A stretch of DNA of 26,047 nucleotides from Chara braunii. Taxonomy: Eukaryota; Streptophyta; Charophyceae; Charales; Characeae. Position 1 is the first letter of the stretch. Every line of letters begins with the position of its first letter. Below the pieces are notes generated by a model. It had not been told where the DNA came from, did no database searches, and saw only the letters and a list, made by a program, of their open reading frames with translations. The DNA lies in assembly GCA_003427395.1 (NCBI GenBank), contig BFEA01000296.1, positions 570,363 to 596,409 of the forward strand, written 5' to 3'. A program made the translations under genes and the position numbers. This document shows, piece after piece, positions 1 through 7,813 of this stretch.

Positions 1-38
<38 letters not shown>
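1..38. repeat. poly-C homopolymer at window edge
   Basis: The first 38 bases are all C. It reads as a low-complexity contig edge or a sequencing/assembly artefact. Nothing functional is implied. Confidence 0.9.
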
Positions 39-40
<2 letters not shown>

Positions 41-189
41 ACAGACTGGAAAATACGAACCGGCCCCCTCGCACGGGCCCCGCGAACACGTCAACAAGAA
101 CGGAAGGGGCCACAAACAAGGGCCCCTTTTTTATCATGACGCGCGGGAAGCGCTTTTTTGTCATGCCGTGCACACTAGGTCCCCCTCGC

Positions 190-293
190 GGGAATTTTCG
201 ACGTGTACACACCACACGATGCGTGAATCGAACAATCGTGCGGAAATTTTCGACGCGTACACACCGCACTATGCGCAAATCGAACAGTCGTGC
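190..293. repeat. 52-bp tandem repeat, two copies
   Basis: Two adjacent 52-bp units (190-241 and 242-293) both run from GGAAWTTTTCGACG to a shared TCGTGC end, with a handful of substitutions. The track reads open in more than one frame only because the DNA is GC-rich; I see no protein family in it. Confidence 0.8.
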
Positions 294-814
294 GGCGACG
301 CACGGACCTTGCGAGAACCCGAAGAGGACCCCAGACCCGCGCGCCTACAAGCACGAGCGGCGCCCGCGTCATTTACGCCACGCTCTGCGTTTTTGCTGGG
401 GAAATGCTGCCGGATGCACGCCTCGCACCGCCGCTGTCGTCAACAACACCGCCCCGCACAGCTTGATCGCCATAGCTGGCTCGAGTGCGAAGGGCGACCC
501 ATTCTCCACCGGCCTCGACCTACTCTCATTCTCCACCGCCATAGCTGGCGCACCCCGCTTGTCCTCGACGTGCTCTCATCTCCCTCCACCATCCAAGTCG
601 TTGTCCACATCATCCTCGATCTTTCTGAGTGTGGCGTGGCATTGACTCACTCCGACTCTGTTGTCGAAAGGCGCGGCGACCTCAACATGCAATACCCTCG
701 CGAAGAGAAAGCACACGGCAAAACGTTAACAAAGCGCTGTCTCTGTCGACGCCGGGATTCGATGGCATTGCCACGCGACACTCTCACACGGTGAGTGCGC
801 ACGAAGCCGGATCG
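294..814. other. GC-rich region without recognisable gene
   Basis: Several overlapping open frames exist on both strands, but none has a recognisable domain and they overlap one another. A short phrase, CGCCATAGCTGGC, occurs near 468 and again near 538, so part of this stretch is also repeat-derived. Confidence 0.5.
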
Positions 815-1180
815 TGTGTGTGTATGTGTCCTCGTGTTGGAGGGTTTTGTGTTGATGTGTTTGCGCTGTTTGGACGAGTGTGTGGGGGTGTGTGCGAGTG
901 TATCTGGTTGTTGTGTGTTTTCGTGTGCGTTTGGGTGTGTTCGTGCGACACGGTGTGTGTGTGTTCGAGTGCGTGTCTTTTCGTGTGCGTGTACGAAGTG
1001 CACGCCAGAAGTGCGACAGGGTGTGTGTGTGTTCGAGTGTGTGTCTTTTCGCGTGCGTTTGTGCAGTCGAGGGGCGTGTCTGTGTGCGCGGCTTGTGCGC
1101 CCATGTGTTTGTCTGTGTGCGCGTGCGTATGTTTGAACATACTCGTGTGCGCGCATGTGTGATTGCGTTGAACGAACGCG
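815..1180. repeat. GT/CA-rich microsatellite-like tract
   Basis: On the plus strand the region is built of GTGTGTGTG runs broken by CG, TTCGAG and TCTTTTCG. One phrase (GT run, TTCGAGTG, TGTCTTTTCG) occurs at about 953 and again at about 1,022, so the tract includes an internal duplication of roughly 70 bp. The minus strand reads as His/Thr/Arg-rich peptides, which is the simple repeat translated and not evidence of a gene. Confidence 0.8.
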
Positions 1181-1211
1181 CAGAGATGCGCGCGAAGGTG
1201 TCCGCCAAGGG

Positions 1212-1496
1212 ACTCATCACATGGTCTGCATTTCTAGTTTGTTCCCACTATTCCAGCGAATGAGCGATTGCGAAGGGTCCAACGCAACATTGTGCTTTGG
1301 TGCGCGGATCTTGTGTGGTCGCGCTGCATTCAACTGGTCGTGCACGTGACATGAAATGCTCATGTCATGCACACGAGCAGTTGAATGCAGCGGGACCACA
1401 CAAGATCCGCGCACCAGATCACAGTGCTGCGTTGGGCTCTTCGCAATCGCTCATCTGCTGGACCAGCAGGAACAAACTCAAGCATGTCATGAGTAC
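1212..1496. repeat. long imperfect inverted repeat (foldback)
   Basis: The core arms 1,298-1,354 and 1,360-1,416 are 57 bp each, pair with about six mismatches, and enclose a 5-base loop (AATGC). The pairing continues outward with small gaps: the left phrases GAGCGATTGCGAAG and GTTTGTTCC are mirrored at about 1,441-1,475, and ACTCATCACATG is mirrored near 1,483-1,494. Each arm therefore reaches about 130-140 bp. It could be a foldback/MITE-like element or a hairpin RNA locus. No clear target-site duplication was found. Confidence 0.85.
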
Positions 1497-2044
1497 TGAC
1501 CACACTCGATTGACCCTTTTTGTTGTCCTGATGTCATAGTCACCGTGCAGCACAATGGATGATCTCAGAACCCGCGGCGACAATGCCGAGATAGCAAACG
1601 CATCCAATCGACCCATCGCGAAACGTAATCAGATCACTCGTGATCGGTCGATTGATTGAGATCTACAGACTCTCGAAAAACTAGTTTCTTCTTTTTTACC
1701 ACATTGCCTACTTTATTACCTTTCTCCGCCTTTCATTATGGTAGTATACCAACAAGTTTCAAAACTTCCAGTTCCTATCAAAGCATAGAGTTCCNCTTTG
1801 GTATCTCCAAAAGAATCTGTTATGGTAATACCGTGACTGAAAGTTGATTGAATATACGCAATACCGTGTTTTGTTTGCATGACGTTTTGCACACAAATGA
1901 CTGAAGCTTTGAAAACATATATGCAAATTTCCCTAAGCTTGAACGAAAGCCTCGATCGACCACGTGGCGCCAGCGTCGAAACCGCACACGCGACGAACCG
2001 ACCCGTCACGAAACATAACCAGACCACGAGCGATCGACCGATCG
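1497..2044. repeat. diverged direct repeats around an AT-rich insert
   Basis: A block at 1,605-1,655 (containing CGACCCATCGCGAAACGTAA) resembles a block at 1,995-2,044 (containing CGACCCGTCACGAAACATAA). The differences are mostly transitions. Between them lies a clearly AT-richer stretch (about 1,660-1,950) unlike its GC-rich surroundings, which suggests an insertion. No coding potential was recognised; one N lies at 1,795. Confidence 0.55.
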
Positions 2045-2759
2045 ACGTCGTATGCTGCCCTGTTGACATCGCCCAATGGATGATTGATCGGCCGATTGAA
2101 GTTACAGTGAATCTAATCGTTCAAGCAGGAAGCAAGCACCTTGTAGGACCCGCCAATCCGTCGATTGATCGTGTATGTCTCGCCCGGCCTGATGGCAATA
2201 TCAAAACACGCCCGTCGATGTGCGTGTTTTTGTGTGGCCACGAGCTCGTGTGTTTGATGGGTTCTCGCGTGGTGCTCGTGGCAGCACCCTTTTCGTTATT
2301 GATCAACTTGTCGGTGAGCGACCGAACTGGTTGATAGACTTCGACCAATCAGTCGATCCGTTGATCAAATCTGTCAGGACCAGGTGGATGATCGACTGCT
2401 CGAATGACCAGTGGACCAACCTCCAACCTAGCAGACGACCAATTAGTTGATCACAGAAGATCCCCTGACCACTCGACCGTTCGTTCGATGTTTATCAACC
2501 AGTCAGACAGACCGGACGATCGAAGACGGATTATGGAAGCAGCGTCTGCGAGCGACCGATCTGCCAGCCGATTGATCCACTCTTCTCTTCCCGATTGATG
2601 TTCATTCAACCGTCGGACACATTCATTGATCGCACTCGATCCACCATGCAGTTGATCACTTCCACGATCCACACCCGCGAATGGATCAGACAACCGATCG
2701 TGCAAGGTTGATCCCCACCCGTGAATGGAAAAAAACACGTCGTCAAAACCGTGTCGCAC
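2030..2759. repeat. GATC-rich degenerate repeat region
   Basis: Words such as TTGATCA, CGATCG, GATTGATCG and GATCGACC recur throughout. By eye I count about 20 GATC sites in roughly 740 bp, against about three expected in random sequence of even composition. There is no strict period and no recognisable protein. It appears to be decayed short repeats built on palindromic GATC words. Confidence 0.6.
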
Positions 2760-2912
2760 ATTGAACCTTGCAGGCCATCGAACCTGGCTCCACATCTAAC
2801 CTCGGTGTGCATCGAACCTCGTTAGACGTCGAACCTTGGCAGACATCGAATGCCACCGGGCGTCGAACCTCGTCGGGCATCGACACCTGTTGGGCATCGG
2901 ACGACGCACGTC
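2760..2912. repeat. 17-bp minisatellite, about nine copies
   Basis: Units begin at 2,760, 2,777, 2,794, 2,811, 2,828, 2,845, 2,862, 2,879 and 2,896. Each opens with ATCGAACCT or GTCGAACCT (with substitutions) and most end in GGC, GAC or TGC. The 17-base spacing is exact across all nine, although the units are only moderately similar. Confidence 0.85.
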
Positions 2913-2960
2913 AAGCAGCCACCGAACACGGGAAAAAGTTCGATCTCCGTCGAAGTTCGC

Positions 2961-4400
2961 ATTCTCGTCAAGTTTGGATCCCGGCAAACTACAGGTTCCT
3001 GCCTTTCGCAAGATGTAGGGACGGCGCGCCTGCTGGACCGTGGATCTGAACGCGCGTATACACCTGTGTCCCTCCCATGCAATCTCGCCAAGTTCGGATC
3101 CCGACGAACTTCAGGTGCCTGCCTTTCGCAAGATGTGGGGGTGGCGCGCCTACTGGACCGTGGATCCGAACATGGCTGTCGTCAGCTCTTACAGTCGGAC
3201 TCAGTAAAGTCCGCCTGGGATTCGCGCTTCGCAATGTTTGGGACGACGGTGTCTACCACAAGCAATCTCGCCAAGTTCGGATCCCGGCGAACTTCAGGTC
3301 GCCGCCTTCTGCAAACAATGTTTGCGGCGCGCCTGCTGGACCATGGACCCGAACGTGGCTGTCGCCAGGTCGTGAAGTGTGGATATGCAAAGTCCGCCGA
3401 GATCCGCACTTCGAAATGTTCCGAACGGAGAGGTGCGTAGACACCTGTGTCCCTCCCATGCAATCTCGCCAAGTTTGGATCGCGGCAAACTTCAGGTCCC
3501 TGCCTTTCGCAAGATGTGGGGGCGGCGCGCCTGCTAAACCGTGGATCCGAACATGGCTGTCGTCAACTCTTATAGTCGGACTTTGTAAAGTCCGCGTGGG
3601 ATCCGCGCTTTACAATGTTTGGGACGGCCGTGTCTACCACAAGCAATCTCACCAAGTTCCCGGCGAACTTCACGTCGCCCCCTTTTGCAAGACATGTTTC
3701 CGGCGCGTTTGCTGGACCGTGGATCCGAACGTGGCTGTCGCCAGGTCGTGAAGTGTACATATGCGAAGTCCATCGAGATCCGCACTTCGGAATGTTCGGG
3801 ACGGAGAGGTGCGTAGACACCTGTGTCCCTCCCATGCAATCTCGCCAAGTTCGGATCCCGACGAACTTGAGGTCCCTGCCTTTCGCAAGATGTGGGGGCG
3901 GCGCGCCTGCTGGACCGTGGATCCAAACATGGCTGTCGTCAGCTCTTACAGTCGGACTTTGTAAAGTCCGCATGGGATCCGCTCTTCGCAATGTTTGGGA
4001 CGACCGTGTCTACCACAAGCAATCTCACCAAGTTCGGATCCCGGCGAACTTCAGGTCGCCGCCTTTTGCAAGACATGTTTGCGGCGCGCCTGACGAACCG
4101 TGGATCCGAACGTGGCTGTCGCCAGGTCATGGAGTACAAATATGCAAAGTCCGCCGAGATCCACACTTTAAATTGTTTGGGGCGGAGAGGTGCATGGTCA
4201 GCCGTGTCCCTCCCATGCAATGTCGCCAAGTTCGGATCCCGGCGAACTTCAGGTCCCTGCCTTTTGCAAGATGTGGGGGCAGCGCGCCTGCTGGACCGTG
4301 GATCCGAACATGGCTGTCATCGGCCCGTGCTGTGTAAATATGTGTACTCCGCCCGGATCCGTAATTCAAGATGTTCGGATCCGCGGGAAGTTCGCGTCTC
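2961..4400. repeat. dimeric higher-order tandem array (183/198 bp units)
   Basis: Two related unit types alternate. A units start at 3,081, 3,462, 3,838 and 4,219; B units start at 3,264, 3,645 and 4,021. A is 183 bp and B is 198 bp (the second B has a 5-bp deletion), so the dimer period is 381 bp. A partial chimeric unit (2,961-3,080) opens the array, and the last A unit diverges after about 4,310. Every unit begins AATSTCRCCAAG, carries a GGATCC-centred palindrome near its start, a second in opposite orientation about 125 bp on, and a CGTGGATCCGAAC phrase between them. Long open frames in several readings arise because 183, 198 and 381 are multiples of three; I do not regard them as genes. 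Confidence 0.9.
3273..3294. repeat. best example of the 22-bp GATCC palindrome
   Basis: The arms AAGTTCG and CGAACTT surround an 8-base centre beginning GATCC. Close relatives lie at 2,970, 3,090, 3,390 (reverse orientation), 4,719-4,740, 5,055-5,076, 5,144-5,165, 5,347-5,368, 10,171-10,192, 10,366-10,387 and 11,452-11,473, plus more diverged ones between 13,468 and 14,084. It is therefore a dispersed element as well as part of the tandem array. Confidence 0.75.
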
Positions 4401-4567
4401 GGGCTTTGAGGTGGTTTGTCTTTGCTCTTTCCGCCTGGACATGCTCGCCGACCACCATCGACATGTGCCAAACAGTCGGTCGTTGTCGTTGCGAAATCCC
4501 AAAAGCACTCTTAGGGGTCCATGTTGCGGGGTACGGGTCCATTCGGCGCACAGTGCGGCGCTGGCTG
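4401..4567. other. spacer between repeat arrays
   Basis: This short GC-rich stretch links the end of the 183/198-bp array to the 0.4-kb duplication. I see no gene or clear repeat of its own. Confidence 0.4.
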
Positions 4568-5358
4568 AGCGAGTCAGCCCGATTGTGGATCTTGCCTCGC
4601 ACTCCCCATGTCTGTTGCTCACGCTCCTCAAATTCGATTCCCGGCGGACTACAAATTTTCACATCCCAGCTCTTCTCTGTGTCATTCCTCTGTAGCCCGC
4701 GGGTAGCGAAGACAGTGCAAGTTCGCCCGGATCCGAACTTCGGGTTCTGCCCTGTGGGGGGGGGGCGATTCACAGAATGGTTAGCGGGGTGCGACCTTCG
4801 AACGTGGGCTTCATCTGGGCAAACGACGTGTCCTTCTATGTTTTGTTGTCGAGAGCTTTCCTTAAGATCGTGCCTGGCTTGCTTTGCAATTTTTTTTTGG
4901 CCTCGATCGCTTGACCGGGAGTTGCGTGTGCGTAGTTCTCCATTGTTTGCTGGTCCGTTTTGTGGGAGGGCTTCGCGCGCGTAGTTCGCCGTAGCGAGTC
5001 CGCCCGATTGTGGATCTTGCCTCGCACTCCACGTGGCTCTCGCTCACGCTCCTCATATTCGGATCCCGGCGAACTACAAAATTTTCACATGCCAGCTCTT
5101 CTTTGTGTCATTCCTCTGTGGCCCGCGGGTAGCGAAGATAATGCAAGTTCGCCCTGATCCGAACTTCGGGTTCTGCCCTGGGGGGGGGGGGGGCGGATTC
5201 ACGGAATGGTTAGCGGGGTGCGGCCTTCGAACGTTGGCTTCATCCGGGCAAACGACGCGTCCTTCTATGTTTCGCTTGACCGGGAGTTGCGTGTGCGTAG
5301 TTCTCCGTTGTTTGGTGGTTGGTTTTGTGAGAGGGCTTCGCGCGCGTAGTTCGCCGTA
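4568..5358. repeat. tandem duplication, 425 + 366 bp
   Basis: Copy 1 (4,568-4,992) and copy 2 (4,993-5,358) both start AGCGAGTC and end GTAGTTCGCCGTA. They share the GGATCCGAACTTCGGG phrase, a G homopolymer near its end, and the TGACCGGGAGTTGCGTGTG phrase. Copy 1 carries about 64 extra bases (4,844-4,907, including a T run). The block lies just upstream of the large gene and could belong to its promoter or 5' region, which is inference. Confidence 0.85.
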
Positions 5359-5414
5359 ATCCGAACTTCGTCTTTCGTCGGCGGCAAAATGCGGCCGGCG
5401 TATCTGACTTGGCT

Positions 5415-5454
5415 TTCCCAACGTTTGTTCGTCGTTCCCAACATTTGTTCGTCG
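5415..5454. repeat. 20-bp tandem repeat upstream of the large gene
   Basis: Two back-to-back 20-bp copies (5,415-5,434 and 5,435-5,454) start TTCCCAAC, end GTTCGTCG and differ at one base. They lie 119 bases before the ATG at 5,573 and may be part of the promoter or leader. No functional evidence is visible. Confidence 0.75.
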
Positions 5455-5572
5455 TTTTTCGTTAACGTTCGGTCTGTGGTCGATCCCTTGCCACCTGTGC
5501 TGTTTTCTTCCAGTTTTCTGTGGCCTGACCGAGTCGTGGTTTGCTATATTTGCTTTGTCGTCCGCAAGGAGG

Positions 5573-7288
5573 ATGTCTTCATCTAGAGGCGAGGGGCAGC
5601 CTGTCGGTACCTCCGGGATGGGTTTGGGGAAAGATTCCACGAAAAGGTCATCTACGGCCTCAAAATCGTGGTCGGACCACTCGAGGTCGAAATGGTTCGT
5701 CGGTTGGTGTTGTGGGGATGCTTCCGACCCGACTAAACAACCATGCCGTCCTGTCATCTTCGTCGTTTCCAACAAGCGGCACAGGGTGCTGGGGGCCGTT
5801 CAGCGATGGGAGGACGCCAAAGGGACTCACCGTTGTTTTTTTATGAAAAACGTTTATGGGGCGAAGGGCAACGTCGTCGACAATTGTAAGGGGGTGTTGC
5901 TGGATATGGATTTGTTCGAGGGCTTCGGAGCGGGTGCTGTGAACACCCCATTCTACAATGACCTCCTGCGGCAGGGGGGGTTTGTTTTAGGTCGAGAATT
6001 TTTTAACTTGTTAGAGGAGAGGGACATCTGCCTCGACGTCCCCTGCGACGTCGGCCCCGCCCTGGAGCTGTCGACGCCCTTGCAGTTGTGCGGCGGTTGT
6101 GAAACCAGTGGGGCTGCGGCGGAGGGGGGAGACCTGGGTTCTGGTTCGGCAAGTCAACTGGAGCGGCCGGAAAGCCATGGTAATTTCGGCGACAGCGGAG
6201 ACGAGGGAACACCGCTGCCGGTAACTTCGCACTCGGGCCGTAGAGTTCGCTCCGTGTTGTTTATACCTGGGGTCCAGCATACAGAACCGGTTAGAGAAGA
6301 GGTCTCGGCGGGTTCAGGAAAGGCGGCAGTTCATTTGCAGACTGACGAAGACCTTGCCACGGAAGAGGAGCCGGTTGCTGGAGAGGGAACACAGAGCACT
6401 CCACAGAAAAGAAGGGGCAATCGTGAAGACGAGTTCGTCGGCTCTTCGAAAAAACAGAAGACCAAGACCCCAAGGGGTGCGGGCGAGAAAAGGAAGGGGA
6501 CGGGGGGGGAACAGGACCGCCCGGTTGGCAAACGATCGGCTTCGAAACAAAAGCAGCCTGAGTCGGAGCCTTCTTCGTCACGGCCTCCCATCGATGTGGA
6601 CGCCGAGTACTTCCTCGAGTACAAAGACGGCGTCAGGACAAGGCAGGAGTTTGAGATTAGCCCATCTCAGGTGGTCGACATTGGGAAGTGGGAGGATCTG
6701 TACAACCAACGGTCCTTGGATCCCGTCCTAGTGGGAACGATCAAAGAAGCGATGCGGTTGGCGTTCGAGAATAAAGAACAGTTGTACGAGTTGCCAACCC
6801 TGAAGCTCGCNCCGCTGGGGCTTCAANAACCGACTCNNGGGACCAGGGCGAGACGTCTGAAGCCGGAGNAATGGAAGGACGAGCTGGCGGGGCAGTACTA
6901 CTACTACGCGGTGTGCGGGCAGCACAACGNGGNTGCANCCTGGTCGNTGCTCGGCAGCGANGTGGCCAAGAGGTACAATTTCGAGCNGTGGCCAGCNCGA
7001 ATGCTGTANTNTTCTGACGAAGACTTCGACGGGTATNTCCTTGTTAGCTCCCANGACAACAAGAAAGACCATAAGGCACCTCCTAGACAGTTGAAACTGT
7101 CTATGAAAGACATTCGATGGCAGTGGAAACACGATGGTTGCCCTAGAGCTGTCAAGGGGAACCCTAGCGGGAGACAAGCTCAGGTCAAGGATTGGCGTAA
7201 ATTTTGTACAACGACGCTCAACAAAGCACCGCACAATGCCTTGTGGCTTCTCGCGGACGCAAAAGGAGAAGACGCAGTTAAGAAATAA
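5573..7288 (+). CDS. N-terminal part with ParB/DGQHR-like domain
   Basis: The start is the ATG at 5,573; the frame is open slightly upstream but has no earlier ATG nearby. Residues 30-150 form a globular region rich in Trp, Cys and Phe that I do not recognise. Residues 180-340 are low complexity with basic clusters (KKQKTKTPRGAGEKRKG) that could act as nuclear localisation signals. From about residue 360 the order resembles a ParB-like fold: EFEISPSQV, then LDPVLVGTIKEAM, a Leu-rich strand, then YYYAVCGQHN with CGQHN at residues 448-452, where ParB/DGQHR proteins have a Gly-His-Arg motif, followed by alanines and a WS.LGS helix. The Arg is replaced by Asn. A TAA ends the frame at 7,286, but coding-like sequence continues in the same frame. 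Function would be DNA binding or a nucleotide-linked switch by analogy; confidence in the domain is moderate. Confidence 0.6.
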   Translation: MSSSRGEGQPVGTSGMGLGKDSTKRSSTASKSWSDHSRSKWFVGWCCGDASDPTKQPCRPVIFVVSNKRHRVLGAVQRWEDAKGTHRCFFMKNVYGAKGNVVDNCKGVLLDMDLFEGFGAGAVNTPFYNDLLRQGGFVLGREFFNLLEERDICLDVPCDVGPALELSTPLQLCGGCETSGAAAEGGDLGSGSASQLERPESHGNFGDSGDEGTPLPVTSHSGRRVRSVLFIPGVQHTEPVREEVSAGSGKAAVHLQTDEDLATEEEPVAGEGTQSTPQKRRGNREDEFVGSSKKQKTKTPRGAGEKRKGTGGEQDRPVGKRSASKQKQPESEPSSSRPPIDVDAEYFLEYKDGVRTRQEFEISPSQVVDIGKWEDLYNQRSLDPVLVGTIKEAMRLAFENKEQLYELPTLKLXPLGLQXPTXGTRARRLKPEXWKDELAGQYYYYAVCGQHNXXAXWSXLGSXVAKRYNFEXWPXRMLXXSDEDFDGYXLVSSXDNKKDHKAPPRQLKLSMKDIRWQWKHDGCPRAVKGNPSGRQAQVKDWRKFCTTTLNKAPHNALWLLADAKGEDAVKK

Positions 7289-7813
7289 AGTGTTGCCTTG
7301 CGTTGTTATTTCCCTTTGGCGATGGCCGACGAAAATGTGTGGAAATTGGCCATGGAATTTTTTGAAATTTGGGAGACTGGCAGATTGTTGAGCCACGACG
7401 GGGCTAAGTGGATCGTCAAGAAGAAGAAGGTCAAAAACGTCAAGCCCGGGGTGACATACATCGACAACGAGAAGTTGGGCAGAAAGGAGGTGGTTTACAA
7501 CATCCCCGTGGAGCCGCCAACCAAAAAAGGCAAAAAGGAGAAAGAGGAGGGTGATTGGTTCGTGCAGGTGCCGGACCCGGACACACATTGTTGGAAAGTG
7601 ATGGAAACACTCACCGACAGTGAGAAGTGTCGAGTTCTGAAGGTCCTTGCTTGCAAGGTCGTTTGGGTCCAGGCAGGCTCCCTGTCGTTGGCGAAGCTAG
7701 GAAAGCTAAGCGTGCAGGACATGGTGCAGTTGGTGAAGTGCGACCGCGTGCTCGTCCGGCTGTGAAATTACTACCAATTCAAGCACGAGAAGAGGCCGGA
7801 CGCGGATAGATCC
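7289..7813 (+). CDS. continuation of the same frame, Lys-rich linker
   Basis: After the TAA at 7,286 the frame stays open to a TGA at 7,763, giving a coding-like peptide with ADENVWKLAMEFFEIW, then KKKKVKNV and KKGKKEKEEG charged runs, then a helical Leu-rich part (KVLACKVVWVQAGSLSL). The frame continues past that TGA with aromatic and basic residues until an A run at 7,814-7,817, where one missing base shifts to the frame used downstream. Joining the frames keeps plausible protein sequence on both sides, so I treat this as the bridge between the ParB-like and methyltransferase-like parts, not as a separate gene. I recognise no domain of its own. Confidence 0.55.

Noticed and set aside
136-794. 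Two plus-strand frames of 169 and 208 codons near the contig start
   Set aside because: They overlap each other in different frames in GC-rich repeat DNA and have no recognisable domain.
647-1220. His/Thr/Arg-rich minus-strand frames and Cys/Val-rich plus-strand frames
   Set aside because: They are translations of a GT/CA simple repeat; all frames look equally repetitive.
190-4400. Possible CRISPR array among the regular repeats
   Set aside because: The repeats are contiguous tandem units without unique spacers, and the sequence is eukaryotic.
3077-4695. Long overlapping open frames (up to 267 codons) across the tandem array on both strands
   Set aside because: The frames simply follow repeat units whose lengths are multiples of three. 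They overlap in several frames and show no protein family, so I call them repeat shadows.
7761-7809. A possible 49-bp intron (GTGAAA..GATAG) that would remove the TGA at 7,763
   Set aside because: The joined frame stops again soon after, and the removed peptide looks coding, so decay is the better explanation.
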